The translations under genes were made by a program, and so were the position numbers. This document shows, piece after piece, positions 1 through 8,429 of a stretch of 64,000 nucleotides of DNA. The notes beneath the pieces were generated by a model. That model had not been told where the DNA came from. It did no database searches and was given only the letters and a program-made list of their open reading frames with translations. Positions within the stretch are counted from its first letter, which is position 1; every line of letters begins with the position of its first letter. Origin of the DNA: an uncultured Oscillospiraceae bacterium (GTDB lineage Bacteria; Bacillota; Clostridia; Oscillospirales; Oscillospiraceae); contig CAJOEH010000013.1 in NCBI GenBank assembly GCA_905233385.1, positions 1 through 64,000 on the forward strand, written 5' to 3'.

Positions 1-1632
1 GTACTTCGGATCGCCGGACGTGCCGACGGCCGTGGTGCTGACGAGGTAGACGCTGTTCGCGGTCTTCGCCGCGTTGACCGCCCACACGTTGTCGGTGGTC
101 GCGAAGCTCAGGCCCTTCGTCGCGGACAGGGTCTCGCCGTCGTCGTTCAGGAACATGTAGCCGCCGGTGACCGCTTTGACCGTCCAGACGATGCTGGTGT
201 CGTCGGTCACGATCTTGTTGTTGCTGACCGTGACGTCCACACCCGCGCGGTAGTTGGTGGAGACGGCTTCTTCGCTCATCGCCTTGCCTGCGCCGGCATT
301 ATAGATGATGACCTGATCGCCGTCCTTCAGAGAGGTTGTCAGGGAATACTCTTCGCCGCTCGGCGCGGTCGTCGGCTCGGTCGGGGTGGTGGTCGGCTCG
401 GTGGGAGCCGCGCCTTCCTTCAGTTTCCAGGTGGAGTTGACCGTCTGGAGATTATCCACGTTGCCCTTGCCGGGATAGGTATCCTCGGAGGAAACAACGA
501 TGGGGAAAGCGGCGTAGTTATTGCGCGCGACCGTGATCGTCGAATAGCTGGAGGGATAGTCCCAGTTGCCGACTTTCGCCTTCATCGCGGCGATCGACGT
601 CGCGACGTTGTTGCCGGCGATCATGTTGTCCCAGAACACCGCTTCCCACTTATAGTCATAGGTGAAGGAGACGGACTGGGAATAGCCGTAGGCGACCTCG
701 AGGCCCTTGGCGCGCAGCGGCGCGTGCAGGCCGTTCGTCGCCATGCCGAGGCAGATCGCGCTCCACAGCAATCCGTTCGGCGAGCTCTTTTCCATATGGT
801 TCGCCATGGCGGTGCCGTCGACGCAGTAGACCTTCATGCTGCCGGAGCTGCCGGCGTAGTAGGCGTGCTGATAGGTGCCGTATGTACCGGACACGTTCGC
901 CATATCGGCCGAGGTCAGGCCGTCGCCGCTCTGCAGGCAGAGGTAGGAGGTGTTCGCCTGGGAGACAAAGTCGTTTTCGTTCGAGGGGTTGTAGTAGTCC
1001 GTGTCGCCGTGGGAGTCGAAAATGACGACGCCGCAGGTCTCGAACGCGTCCGCGATCGCGTCAATGGTCGCGGCCGTGGTGATGTAGGTGGTGGAAGTAC
1101 CGCCCGTCGCCTGCGCGATCTCCTTGCCCTCGTTGGAGTAGGTCACTTTGAAGGAGGAGTCCAGGCCGTAGTACGGTTGGAAGACCGCAACGTTCATCGA
1201 AGACGGCACGCCGCCCTTGCCGGCGTAGGAGGTCGTCTCGACCGCCGCCAGTTCTTCCGGGTCGGCACCCTCGATCGCGTTCGCATGGATCCGCGCTCTC
1301 AGGCTGGGAGAATAACCGCAGGCAACGCCTTCCGTCGTTCTCCAGGAGAAGAATGCGCCGTTGCGGTTGATAGAGCCCTCGACGTAGGTGTCCGAGGCTT
1401 CGACTGCCGCGATGACGTCTTCCACGATCGCCGCGTAATCGGCGGCTGTCGCTTTCCTGCCGCGCGTCGCGACGACGCGCTCTGCCTCGATCGCCTCGAT
1501 GTCTTCCCAGACGTCGGCGGTGACCGCGTCAAAAGCGGATTCGGGGATGACAGTCGGCTCGGCTTCCCGTGCGAAGGTCGCCGGGATCGGCAGCATCGCT
1601 ATAACTAAAAGGATCGCCAAAAATCGTTTCAT
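1..1632 (-). CDS. Secreted caspase-fold (C25/C11-like) peptidase, C-terminus beyond window
   Basis: The reading frame is open from the ATG at 1632 to the window edge, giving 544 visible residues with no stop. Residues 1-20 form a signal peptide. A caspase/gingipain-like core follows: His208 in VVIFDSHGD after a hydrophobic strand, and Cys294 in LLWSAICLGM after another, which is the usual clan CD His/Cys order. The next stretch (GYSQSV, then a helix ending in an AIAAMKA-like segment) resembles the end of C25 domains. A Thr/Pro/Glu-rich linker near residues 425-440 leads to a beta-rich domain starting DGDQVIIYN, common in secreted Firmicutes enzymes. GGGAG precedes the start. Substrate is unknown; the family call rests on motif spacing and fold logic only. 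It is last in a run with pncB. Confidence 0.6.
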   Translation of the reverse strand, partial: MKRFLAILLVIAMLPIPATFAREAEPTVIPESAFDAVTADVWEDIEAIEAERVVATRGRKATAADYAAIVEDVIAAVEASDTYVEGSINRNGAFFSWRTTEGVACGYSPSLRARIHANAIEGADPEELAAVETTSYAGKGGVPSSMNVAVFQPYYGLDSSFKVTYSNEGKEIAQATGGTSTTYITTAATIDAIADAFETCGVVIFDSHGDTDYYNPSNENDFVSQANTSYLCLQSGDGLTSADMANVSGTYGTYQHAYYAGSSGSMKVYCVDGTAMANHMEKSSPNGLLWSAICLGMATNGLHAPLRAKGLEVAYGYSQSVSFTYDYKWEAVFWDNMIAGNNVATSIAAMKAKVGNWDYPSSYSTITVARNNYAAFPIVVSSEDTYPGKGNVDNLQTVNSTWKLKEGAAPTEPTTTPTEPTTAPSGEEYSLTTSLKDGDQVIIYNAGAGKAMSEEAVSTNYRAGVDVTVSNNKIVTDDTSIVWTVKAVTGGYMFLNDDGETLSATKGLSFATTDNVWAVNAAKTANSVYLVSTTAVGTSGDPKY

Positions 1633-1645
1633 AGTGTTTCTCCCT

Positions 1646-2176
1646 TCATAGGTTCAGTTTGGGTCGCAAACGAACGTGATAATAGATTTCCAGTCTGCCG
1701 ATGAGCAGATCATAAATCACAAAAGAAAGGTTCGCGAGGAGCAGCAGCCCGATCAGAAGATAGAGCCGCATGTTCGCGTACTCCTGCGCGATCGCCTCCA
1801 TGCGAAAGACGAAGATCATCAGCGCGTAGGCCGCCAGCCCGGCGGCGTTGACGTAGACGAGCTTGGCCGCCCATTGCAGGATCCTGTTCGGGAGCCGCCC
1901 GAACCACTTGCGCAGCATCGGGTAGTAGCCGAAGAAGACGAACAGGATAGCGGCCTCCTTGTCCGGCGCGAGGATCAGGCCGAGCAGCGAGACGGTCAGG
2001 TACCAGGCGAGGCCCCATTTCCAGCCGGTCTCAGCATAGACGGGGATCAGCACCAGGGACGCGAGCACCGGGCAGGCGATCGCCGCGAACGGCAGCACGC
2101 CGCCGAAAAACAGCAGGGCAGTCGCCAGCGCCGCCAGCACGCCGCAGAGCGCGAGGGTCTTAGTCCTTCGTTTCAT
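1646..2176 (-). CDS. Six-helix membrane protein, possible ECF-type substrate-binding component
   Basis: A 176-residue hydrophobic protein with about six membrane segments (near residues 7-27, 29-47, 53-70, 72-88, 107-125, 138-160) and a basic C-terminus. Length, helix number and the N-terminal LALCGVLAALA pattern resemble S components of ECF vitamin transporters, but I do not recognise a named family. Its ATG overlaps the end of the nicotinate phosphoribosyltransferase gene by 17 bases, so the two are translationally coupled. This makes a niacin-related transport role a reasonable guess, not a demonstrated one. No ECF ATPase or T component is visible nearby. Confidence 0.6.
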   Translation of the reverse strand: MKRRTKTLALCGVLAALATALLFFGGVLPFAAIACPVLASLVLIPVYAETGWKWGLAWYLTVSLLGLILAPDKEAAILFVFFGYYPMLRKWFGRLPNRILQWAAKLVYVNAAGLAAYALMIFVFRMEAIAQEYANMRLYLLIGLLLLANLSFVIYDLLIGRLEIYYHVRLRPKLNL

Positions 2177-3629
2177 CGCTTTGGCCGCCCGTCTTCAGCA
2201 GATCGTATTTGATCTTCCAGAGCTTGTCGGAGAGGTCGACGTAGAAGCCGTGGGGATTGTCGAAGCGCTTGACCTCGTCCCAGAGGGTCTCGACCTGCTC
2301 TTTGCAGTAGCTGCGGATCTCCCGGAGGGTCGGCTGCTTGTAGACCAGCTCGCCGCGCAGGAAGATCGGCACCTGCAGTTCTTTCGCCGTGAAGTTGTAG
2401 ACGGTCTTCTGCTTCCAGGTCGCTTCGGGGTCGAAGATCAGCAGGTCCTTGCTGTCGTCCACGGTCTCGTCGTAGACGCAGAGGTAATCCGCGATCGCCT
2501 TGCCGGTATCGTTGCCGTAGAAGCGATAGAGCTTCTTGAAATGCGGATTGGTGATCTTGCCGACGTTCTCGGAGATCTTGATCTTCGGCTTGACCCTGCC
2601 GTTCTCGTCCTCGACGGCGACCAGCTTATACACGCCGCCGAACACGGGCTCGCTGCGCGCCGTGATCAGGCGCTCGCCCACGCCGAACATGTCGATCTGC
2701 GCGCCCTGCCGCAGGAGGTCCTGAATGATGTACTCGTCCAGGGAATTGGAGACGGAGATCTCGCAGCCCGTCCAGCCCGCCTCGTCCAGCATGACTCTCG
2801 CCTTCTTCGTCAGATAGGTCATGTCGCCGGAGTCCAGGCGGATGCCGCACTTCGTGATGCCGAGGGGTTTGAGGACCTCGTTGAAGGCGCGGATGGCGTT
2901 GGGGATGCCGCTCTTGAGGGAATTATATGTATCGACCAGCAGGGTCGCGTTGGTCGGGTACATCTCGCAGTAGGTCTTGAACGCCTCGTATTCCGAGTCG
3001 AACATCTGCACCCAGGAATGCGCCATCGTGCCGCCGGCGGGAACGCCGTAGAGCTGATCGGAGATCGTGCAGGCGGTGCCGTCGCAGCCGCCGATGAAGG
3101 CCGCTCTCGCGCCGAGCATCGCGCCCTGCGCGCCCTGCGCTCTGCGGGAGCCGAATTCCAGCACCCTGCGGCCGTCCGCCGCACGGACGACGCGGTTGGC
3201 CTTCGTGGCGATCAGGCTCTGATGGTTCAGGATCAGCAGCACGTAGGTCTCGATGAGCTGCGCCTCGATCGCGGGCGCGCGCACCGTCAGCATCGGCTCC
3301 TTCGGGAAGATCGGCGTGCCTTCCGGCACGGCGTAGATATCGCCGGTGAAGCGGAAGCGCTTCAGATAGTCCAGGAACTCCTCGCAGAACAGGCTGCGTC
3401 CGCGCAGATAGGCGATATCCTCGTCGGAAAAATGCAGGTCTTTGATATATTCGATCACTTGCTCCAGACCCGCCGCGATCGCGAAGCCGCCGCCGTCGGG
3501 AATGCTGCGATAGAAGACGTCGAAATAGCAAATGCGATCCTTCATGCCGCTGCGGAAATAGCCGTTGCTCATGGTCAGCTCATAAAAATCGCACAGCATT
3601 GTCATGTTCAGCTTGTCATACGTGTTCAT
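2160..3629 (-). CDS. pncB: Nicotinate phosphoribosyltransferase
   Basis: The 489-residue product matches nicotinate phosphoribosyltransferase over its whole length. This cytosolic enzyme joins nicotinate and PRPP, with ATP hydrolysis, to form nicotinate mononucleotide in the NAD salvage pathway. Characteristic stretches are the N-terminal MLCDFYELTMSNGYF, the central FGSRRAQGAQGA, and LDSGDMTYLTKKAR in the phosphoribosyl-binding region. The ATG at 3629 lies just behind GAGGTG and a good promoter. It is the first gene of a run with the small membrane protein (overlapping by 17 bases) and probably the secreted peptidase. No frameshift or missing region was seen. Confidence 0.93.
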   Translation of the reverse strand: MNTYDKLNMTMLCDFYELTMSNGYFRSGMKDRICYFDVFYRSIPDGGGFAIAAGLEQVIEYIKDLHFSDEDIAYLRGRSLFCEEFLDYLKRFRFTGDIYAVPEGTPIFPKEPMLTVRAPAIEAQLIETYVLLILNHQSLIATKANRVVRAADGRRVLEFGSRRAQGAQGAMLGARAAFIGGCDGTACTISDQLYGVPAGGTMAHSWVQMFDSEYEAFKTYCEMYPTNATLLVDTYNSLKSGIPNAIRAFNEVLKPLGITKCGIRLDSGDMTYLTKKARVMLDEAGWTGCEISVSNSLDEYIIQDLLRQGAQIDMFGVGERLITARSEPVFGGVYKLVAVEDENGRVKPKIKISENVGKITNPHFKKLYRFYGNDTGKAIADYLCVYDETVDDSKDLLIFDPEATWKQKTVYNFTAKELQVPIFLRGELVYKQPTLREIRSYCKEQVETLWDEVKRFDNPHGFYVDLSDKLWKIKYDLLKTGGQSDETKD

Positions 3630-3659
3630 GGCCGCACCTCACCAGTATAGTTATATTTC

Positions 3660-3688
3660 ATTATACATTGTCCTGCCGAAATAAGCAA
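3660..3688 (-). promoter_or_regulatory. Sigma-A promoter for pncB
   Basis: On the minus strand TTGCTT (3683-3688) and a perfect TATAAT (3660-3665) are separated by 17 bases and lie about 30 bases before the pncB start. Confidence 0.75.
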
Positions 3689-3699
3689 TACCTTTTTAT

Positions 3700-3736
3700 A
3701 AAAAGAACAGCCGTATTCCGCGGAATACGGCTGTAA
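3700..3736 (-). terminator. Intrinsic terminator after the GH20 gene
   Basis: A perfect 14-bp-arm palindrome (3707-3734) centred on CGCG is followed on the minus strand by TCTTTTTAT. It ends the GH20 transcript just before the pncB promoter region. Confidence 0.8.
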
Positions 3737-3750
3737 TTTCTCAAAAGCGC

Positions 3751-5955
3751 TCAATTATTTTCCAAAACGACGGCGACCGCCGTCTCATCCGGCGCGATGC
3801 CGATCAGCAAGCCGCCGACCGCCGCCGCGCTGCCGTCGATTCTGAGGACGTCTCCGGCGGGAAGCGCCTCGATGAAGAAATACCCGAAGAAGCCGTCGGA
3901 CAGGATCGCCGAGACGGTTTCCGTCTCCGTTTTGATCGGGACGATCACCCTCGCGTCGCGGAAATGCAGGCCGTCGACCGCCGCGCGAAGCGCCGCTTCC
4001 GCCGCATCCACCTCCTCCTGCGAAGCGTAGAGGTCTTCGTTCACCGACCACGCCGCCTGATAGGCCTGTTCATAAGCCGCGAACTGTTCCGGCACGAACA
4101 CGCCGTCGGGATCGGCGCGTCGGCTCGTCCGCAGGAGCTCCCACAGGGCGGCGTGATCCGCGGCGGGGATCCTGACCGGCGCCGCAGGCTCCGGCAGCGC
4201 CGGCTCCTGCGTGCAGTCCGTATAGCCCGGGAACAGACGGATGCTGCTCCGGACGCCGCAGAATTCCTCGAACGAACAGCGTTCGTTCAGCTCCCAGTCG
4301 AGCATTTTCGCGCTGTTCGACCACATGCGGTCGATCAGATTGTACAGGCCGTTTTCGTCGCCGTCCCAGACTTCTTTCTCCGTCCGCCAGCCGCCGAAAT
4401 CGCCCCAGATCAGGAAGCTGCCGCCGCCGACCGCGCTCTTTTCCAGAGAAACGCCGTCCTCGTCGTAAGCGTAGAATCTGCCCGGCGTCCACTCGTTGAA
4501 GATCGCCTTCGGCGTGCTGTGGTGGAAGGACCACCAGAAATTTTCCGCGTCGCGGGCATCGCCGTCCGGGCCGGTGCGCAGAACGTAGTAGCAATAGTTT
4601 TGCAGGCAGTTGTGCAGGATCCTGCCGCCGGTCTCCCCGTCCGGGTCCCAGACGCAGAATTCGATCTCGGGCCGCAGGGCGATATGCACGCCGTCTTCGC
4701 ACAGCACGTCGTTGAAGGCGCGGACGGAGGTATAGCCGCGCTCCGTCAGGAGCTTCGCCGTCTCGTTGGCGAAGTCCGCCGCCGTGTCGTACCGCGTCCA
4801 GCCGCCGGTGATGTGCGCGTCCGCGTAGTCGCCCCAGCCGTCAACGTCCGAGACGTTCAGCTCGTCGAAGCCGAAGTGGAACTTCGTGCAGCCGAGCTTG
4901 CGGAAGAAGTCGGCATAGCCCTCCACGACGGCGAGCGCGAAGGCGCGCGCAACCGGATTGGTCACGTCGACCGTGGCGCGGGTGCTGTCCACGCGGATGC
5001 TGTAAAAATCCGCGCCGTCGCCGTAGGGAATGTCCGCGCCGTCCATCTCCATGCCGTCCGCGCCGTAGGTCACCTCGTTATAACGGAAGGTGAACTCCGG
5101 ATGTTCGGAGACGTAGTTCGCGTAGCGGCGCGTCAGCACGTCGCAGTGCGAGGGAATCTCGCAGGACGGAATGATCTCGATGTGCAGCTGCTTCGCGTAG
5201 GAAACGATCTGCCGCAGGTCGTCCGCGCTGTAGCTCATATCTGCGTTCGGGTCGGGATAGTCCGTGTTCCAGTTGGAATCGTAGCCGATCAGAAAGCTCA
5301 GGTCGTTGCCGTTGCAGTCCGCGCCGTCCGACCAGATATTGCAGCGGATCCCCTGATCCTCCGTCATGTGCAGCTCCAGCGCGTTGTACCCCATCCACGA
5401 CATCTCGCGCAGCAGGTTTTTGATCCACGCGACCGACCAGTATTTCCGCGCGCAGTCGAGCATGAGCGCGCGCTCTTTCGTATCGGGCGTGAAGGAATAC
5501 GTGCAGGCGGGCAGCGAATCAGTCCCCTCTGCGATCAGCGTTTTCAGCACCATGCGCCCGCCATAAAGCAGACCGTCGGCGTCGGCGGCGCTGATCAGCG
5601 CCTGCCGCGGCGTGATGCTGACGCCGCAGGCTTCGGGCGCATAGTCCTCGGTCAGCGTCAGCACGATGTCCGTCTCCTGCGCGTACTGCGCGTCGCCCCA
5701 GACGATCGGCATCGGCGTTATTCCCGGCCTGCCCGCCGCGGCGAATTCCGCGCAGAGCAGACGAAGCGTCTGCAGGATCTCCTCGGAGGGCGTATCCTCC
5801 GCGATATAAAACAGCCGCGCCTGTTCCGTCAGCTCGAAGCTGCCGTCCCCCGCCGTATAGGGATCGGTCAGGGTCTCCGCGACCGCTCCCGCGCGCGAAG
5901 GCAGCATCGTCAGCAGCAGCGCGGCGCACAGGAAGATCGAAAGGTATTTTTTCAT
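3751..5955 (-). CDS. Secreted GH20 beta-N-acetylhexosaminidase
   Basis: A 734-residue exported protein with a signal peptide (residues 1-25). It has a GH20 N-terminal alpha/beta domain (about 35-165) and a GH20 barrel starting at ALMLDCARKYW. The catalytic Asp-Glu pair sits in HFGFDELN, where the Asp orients the substrate acetamido group and the Glu is the acid. GH20 enzymes release terminal GlcNAc or GalNAc from glycans such as mucin or chitin oligomers. A FIVAR-like helical segment (YEQAYQAAWSVNEDLYASQ) and a small beta domain follow the barrel. It is a single transcription unit with its own promoter and terminator. Host-glycan foraging is inferred. Confidence 0.85.
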   Translation of the reverse strand: MKKYLSIFLCAALLLTMLPSRAGAVAETLTDPYTAGDGSFELTEQARLFYIAEDTPSEEILQTLRLLCAEFAAAGRPGITPMPIVWGDAQYAQETDIVLTLTEDYAPEACGVSITPRQALISAADADGLLYGGRMVLKTLIAEGTDSLPACTYSFTPDTKERALMLDCARKYWSVAWIKNLLREMSWMGYNALELHMTEDQGIRCNIWSDGADCNGNDLSFLIGYDSNWNTDYPDPNADMSYSADDLRQIVSYAKQLHIEIIPSCEIPSHCDVLTRRYANYVSEHPEFTFRYNEVTYGADGMEMDGADIPYGDGADFYSIRVDSTRATVDVTNPVARAFALAVVEGYADFFRKLGCTKFHFGFDELNVSDVDGWGDYADAHITGGWTRYDTAADFANETAKLLTERGYTSVRAFNDVLCEDGVHIALRPEIEFCVWDPDGETGGRILHNCLQNYCYYVLRTGPDGDARDAENFWWSFHHSTPKAIFNEWTPGRFYAYDEDGVSLEKSAVGGGSFLIWGDFGGWRTEKEVWDGDENGLYNLIDRMWSNSAKMLDWELNERCSFEEFCGVRSSIRLFPGYTDCTQEPALPEPAAPVRIPAADHAALWELLRTSRRADPDGVFVPEQFAAYEQAYQAAWSVNEDLYASQEEVDAAEAALRAAVDGLHFRDARVIVPIKTETETVSAILSDGFFGYFFIEALPAGDVLRIDGSAAAVGGLLIGIAPDETAVAVVLENN

Positions 5956-5981
5956 GGTTTCAACCCCATTTCTCTGCGTTT

Positions 5982-6011
5982 ATGATACTTCCCTGTTCGT
6001 CCGTTTGTCAA
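5982..6011 (-). promoter_or_regulatory. Sigma-A promoter for GH20 gene
   Basis: Minus-strand TTGACA (6006-6011), 18-base spacer, TATCAT (5982-5987), 27 bases before the GH20 start. It is back to back with the plus-strand promoter at 6027. Confidence 0.7.
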
Positions 6012-6026
6012 CTCATGAATTTTTAT

Positions 6027-6055
6027 TTGACCTGACCGCAGGAGTTTGTTATGAT
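6027..6055 (+). promoter_or_regulatory. Sigma-A promoter for the thioesterase-rimM-trmD run
   Basis: TTGACC (6027-6032), 17-base spacer, TATGAT (6050-6055), directly upstream of the first plus-strand gene. Confidence 0.75.
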
Positions 6056-6089
6056 AATATGTGAGATAATACGGAAAGGAAGCGATCGC

Positions 6090-6476
6090 ATGGCAATCGA
6101 GATCGGACTGCAGGGACTTGCGGAAACGCTGGTCGAAAAAGAGGATACCGCGCAAGCCGTCGGCTCAGGCGATCTGATGGTCTACGCCACGCCCTGCATG
6201 GTCGCCCTGATGGAGGGCGCGGCCTGCGAGTCCGTCGCGCCGTTTTTAGCGGACGGCGAGAGCACCGTCGGCACGTCGATGGAGGTGAAGCACCTCTCGG
6301 CGACGCCGGTCGGCATGGAGGTACGGGCCGAGTCGAAGGTCACCGCCGTGGACGGCAGGAGGATCACCTTCGAGATCGTCGCCTGCGACGAGGCCGGCGA
6401 GATCGGCAGAGCGACGCACGAGCGCGTGATCGTCAAGGCAGAGCGTTTCCTGGAGAAAGCATACGACAAGCTCTGA
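6090..6476 (+). CDS. Hot-dog fold thioesterase (FlK-like)
   Basis: A 128-residue protein of the small thioesterase family related to fluoroacetyl-CoA thioesterase, with the family features YATPCMVALMEGAA and GTSMEVKHL followed by the ATPVGMEVRAES strand. Such proteins hydrolyse small acyl-CoA thioesters in the cytosol; the true substrate is unknown. I chose the ATG at 6090 because GGAAAGGA lies at the right distance; an upstream in-frame ATG at 6051 falls inside the promoter -10 box. It leads a run with rimM, trmD, a sirtuin and trmO, where rpsP or a KH-domain gene would be more usual. Confidence 0.8.
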   Translation: MAIEIGLQGLAETLVEKEDTAQAVGSGDLMVYATPCMVALMEGAACESVAPFLADGESTVGTSMEVKHLSATPVGMEVRAESKVTAVDGRRITFEIVACDEAGEIGRATHERVIVKAERFLEKAYDKL

Positions 6477-6488
6477 CGGAGGAACGAC

Positions 6489-6989
6489 ATGGAAAAGCAA
6501 TTAATGGAGACCGGCGAGATCGTCAGCACCCACGGCATCCACGGCGAGGTGAAGATCCTCCCGTGGGCGGATTCGCCCGAGTTTCTGCTGCAATTCAAAA
6601 CGCTGTATCTGAACGGCAAACCTTACGAGGTGGAAAGCTCCCGTGTGCACAAGACCTGCGTGCTGGCGAAGCTGCGCGGCGTGGACACGCCGGAGAAGGC
6701 GACGCTCCTGCGCGGGCAGACCGTTTCGATCGACCGCGAGGGGCTTTCCCTGCCCGAGGGCGCGGTCTTTATCGCCGATCTGATCGGCTGCCGCGTGCTG
6801 GACGACGGCGGCGCGGAGATCGGCAAAATCAAGGACGTTCTGACGATGCCCTCGTCCGACGTGTACGTCGTCGAGGGCGAAAAGCGCTACATGATCCCGT
6901 CGGTGAAGGAATTCGTCCGCGAGATCAACGTCGCGGAGGGCTTCGTGCGGGTGCATCTGATCGAAGGAATGGCGACCGATGAGAATTGA
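6489..6989 (+). CDS. rimM: Ribosome maturation factor RimM
   Basis: A 166-residue RimM of normal length. The N-terminal beta-barrel domain opens with GEIVSTHGIHGEVKI, and the PRC-barrel domain contains GCRVLDDGGAEIGK and the conserved YMIPSVKEFVREI. RimM binds S19 in the 30S head and assists maturation of 16S rRNA. The start follows GGAGG with a short spacer, and the 3' end overlaps trmD by 11 bases, the usual coupled rimM-trmD arrangement. Confidence 0.95.
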   Translation: MEKQLMETGEIVSTHGIHGEVKILPWADSPEFLLQFKTLYLNGKPYEVESSRVHKTCVLAKLRGVDTPEKATLLRGQTVSIDREGLSLPEGAVFIADLIGCRVLDDGGAEIGKIKDVLTMPSSDVYVVEGEKRYMIPSVKEFVREINVAEGFVRVHLIEGMATDEN

Positions 6990-7752
6990 TATTCTGACCC
7001 TGTTCCCCGACACCGTCGGCGACATGATGAACGAGTCCATTTTAGGCAGGGCGCAGGAGCGCGGCTACATCCGCATCGAGGCGCACCAGATCCGGGACTA
7101 CACGACGAACAAGCAGAATCAGGTGGACGACTACCCCTACGGCGGCGGCCGCGGCGCGATCATGCAGGCGGACCCGCTGTATCAGTGCTGGTGCCACGTC
7201 TGCGACGAGGCGGGCGGGCCGGTGCACACGATCTTCCTCTCTCCCTGCGGCCACACCTACACGCAGGCGGACGCGAAACGGCTCGCGAAACTTGACAACA
7301 TCGTTCTGGTCTGCGGCCACTACGAGGGCGTGGATCAGCGCTTTATCGACGAATGTGTGGACGAGGAGATCTCCCTCGGCGACTTCGTCCTGACCGGCGG
7401 CGAGATCCCCGCGATGGCGATCGCGGACTCGGTCTGCCGCCTCGTTCCCGGCGTCCTGCCGGACGCGGAATGCTTTGAGGACGAGAGCCACTGGGACGGC
7501 ACGCTGGAATACCCGCAGTACAGCCGTCCGGCGGTCTGGCACGGACGCGAGGTGCCGGCGATTTTAGTCAGCGGCGACCACGCGAAGGTCGCCCGCTGGC
7601 GCAGGAAGCAGTCGATCCTTCGCACCCGCGAACGCCGGCCGGACATGTACGCAAAACTGAAATTCGAGTCCAAAGAAGATAAGAAAATCCTGAGGGAGAT
7701 CGAAGACGATGACGAACTTGCAGCAGCTGAAACAATGGATACAGGAAAGTAA
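6979..7752 (+). CDS. trmD: tRNA (guanine-37-N1)-methyltransferase
   Basis: A 257-residue TrmD, which methylates G37 of tRNAs reading CNN and some other codons using SAM and prevents +1 frameshifting. Diagnostic motifs are MRIDILTLFPD at the N-terminus, the trefoil-knot segment VCGHYEGVDQRFID, and SLGDFVLTGGE. The protein is complete and has an acidic tail of about 20 residues encoded in the overlap with the following sirtuin gene. That overlap is unusually long (44 bases). It is coupled to rimM upstream. Confidence 0.96.
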   Translation: MRIDILTLFPDTVGDMMNESILGRAQERGYIRIEAHQIRDYTTNKQNQVDDYPYGGGRGAIMQADPLYQCWCHVCDEAGGPVHTIFLSPCGHTYTQADAKRLAKLDNIVLVCGHYEGVDQRFIDECVDEEISLGDFVLTGGEIPAMAIADSVCRLVPGVLPDAECFEDESHWDGTLEYPQYSRPAVWHGREVPAILVSGDHAKVARWRRKQSILRTRERRPDMYAKLKFESKEDKKILREIEDDDELAAAETMDTGK

Positions 7753-8422
7753 AAGCGCCGTCTTTTTCGGCGGCGCGGGCGTGTCCACGGAGAGCGGCAT
7801 CCCCGATTTCCGCAGCGTGGACGGGCTCTACAATCAGAAATTCGACTACCCGCCCGAGACCATCATTTCGCACAGCTTCTACGAGCGCAGGCCGGAGTAT
7901 TTCTTCCGCTTCTACCGCGAAAAAATGCTCCCGCTCGGCTTTGAGCCGAACGTGACCCACAAGGTGCTGGCGCGGCTCGAGCAGGAGGGGCATTTGGCGG
8001 CGGTCGTCACGCAGAACATCGACGGTCTGCACCAGAAGGCGGGCAGCAAGACCGTCTTCGAGCTGCACGGCAGCGTCCTGCGCAACTACTGCGTCAAGTG
8101 CGGCAAGTTCTACGGCGCGGAGGTCGTGAAGAACGCGAAGGGCGTTCCCCTCTGCGACTGCGGCGGGATCATCAAGCCCGACGTCGTGCTCTACGAGGAG
8201 CCGCTCGACGGCCGCACCGTGGAGGGCGCGGTTTCCGCCATCCGCAAGGCGGACCTCCTGATCGTCGGCGGCACGAGCCTGACCGTCTATCCGGCGGCGG
8301 GACTGCTGCGCTACTACCGCGGCGACCGCCTCGTGCTCATCAACCGCGACGAGACGCCCTACGACGACTACGCGAATCTGGTCTTCCACGAAAAACTCGG
8401 CGAGATCTTCTCGCAGCTCTGA
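7709..8422 (+). CDS. cobB: NAD-dependent protein deacylase, sirtuin family
   Basis: A 237-residue Sir2 protein: FFGGAGVSTESGIPDFRS binds NAD, TQNIDGLH and ELHGS carry the catalytic His, and C-x2-C followed by C-x-C (CVKC and CDC) form the zinc site. GGTSLTVYPAAGLL lies in the Rossmann fold. It removes acyl groups from protein lysines at the expense of NAD in the cytosol. The start lies inside the trmD tail, 44 bases before its stop. I keep this start because the NAD-binding motif begins about 20 residues in, as in other bacterial sirtuins. Confidence 0.92.
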   Translation: MTNLQQLKQWIQESKSAVFFGGAGVSTESGIPDFRSVDGLYNQKFDYPPETIISHSFYERRPEYFFRFYREKMLPLGFEPNVTHKVLARLEQEGHLAAVVTQNIDGLHQKAGSKTVFELHGSVLRNYCVKCGKFYGAEVVKNAKGVPLCDCGGIIKPDVVLYEEPLDGRTVEGAVSAIRKADLLIVGGTSLTVYPAAGLLRYYRGDRLVLINRDETPYDDYANLVFHEKLGEIFSQL

Positions 8423-8429
8423 AAGCATC

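Noticed and set aside
3964-5985. 673-codon open frame opposite the GH20 gene
   Set aside because: Antisense shadow; composition biased and no motif, while the GH20 reading has signal peptide and catalytic residues.
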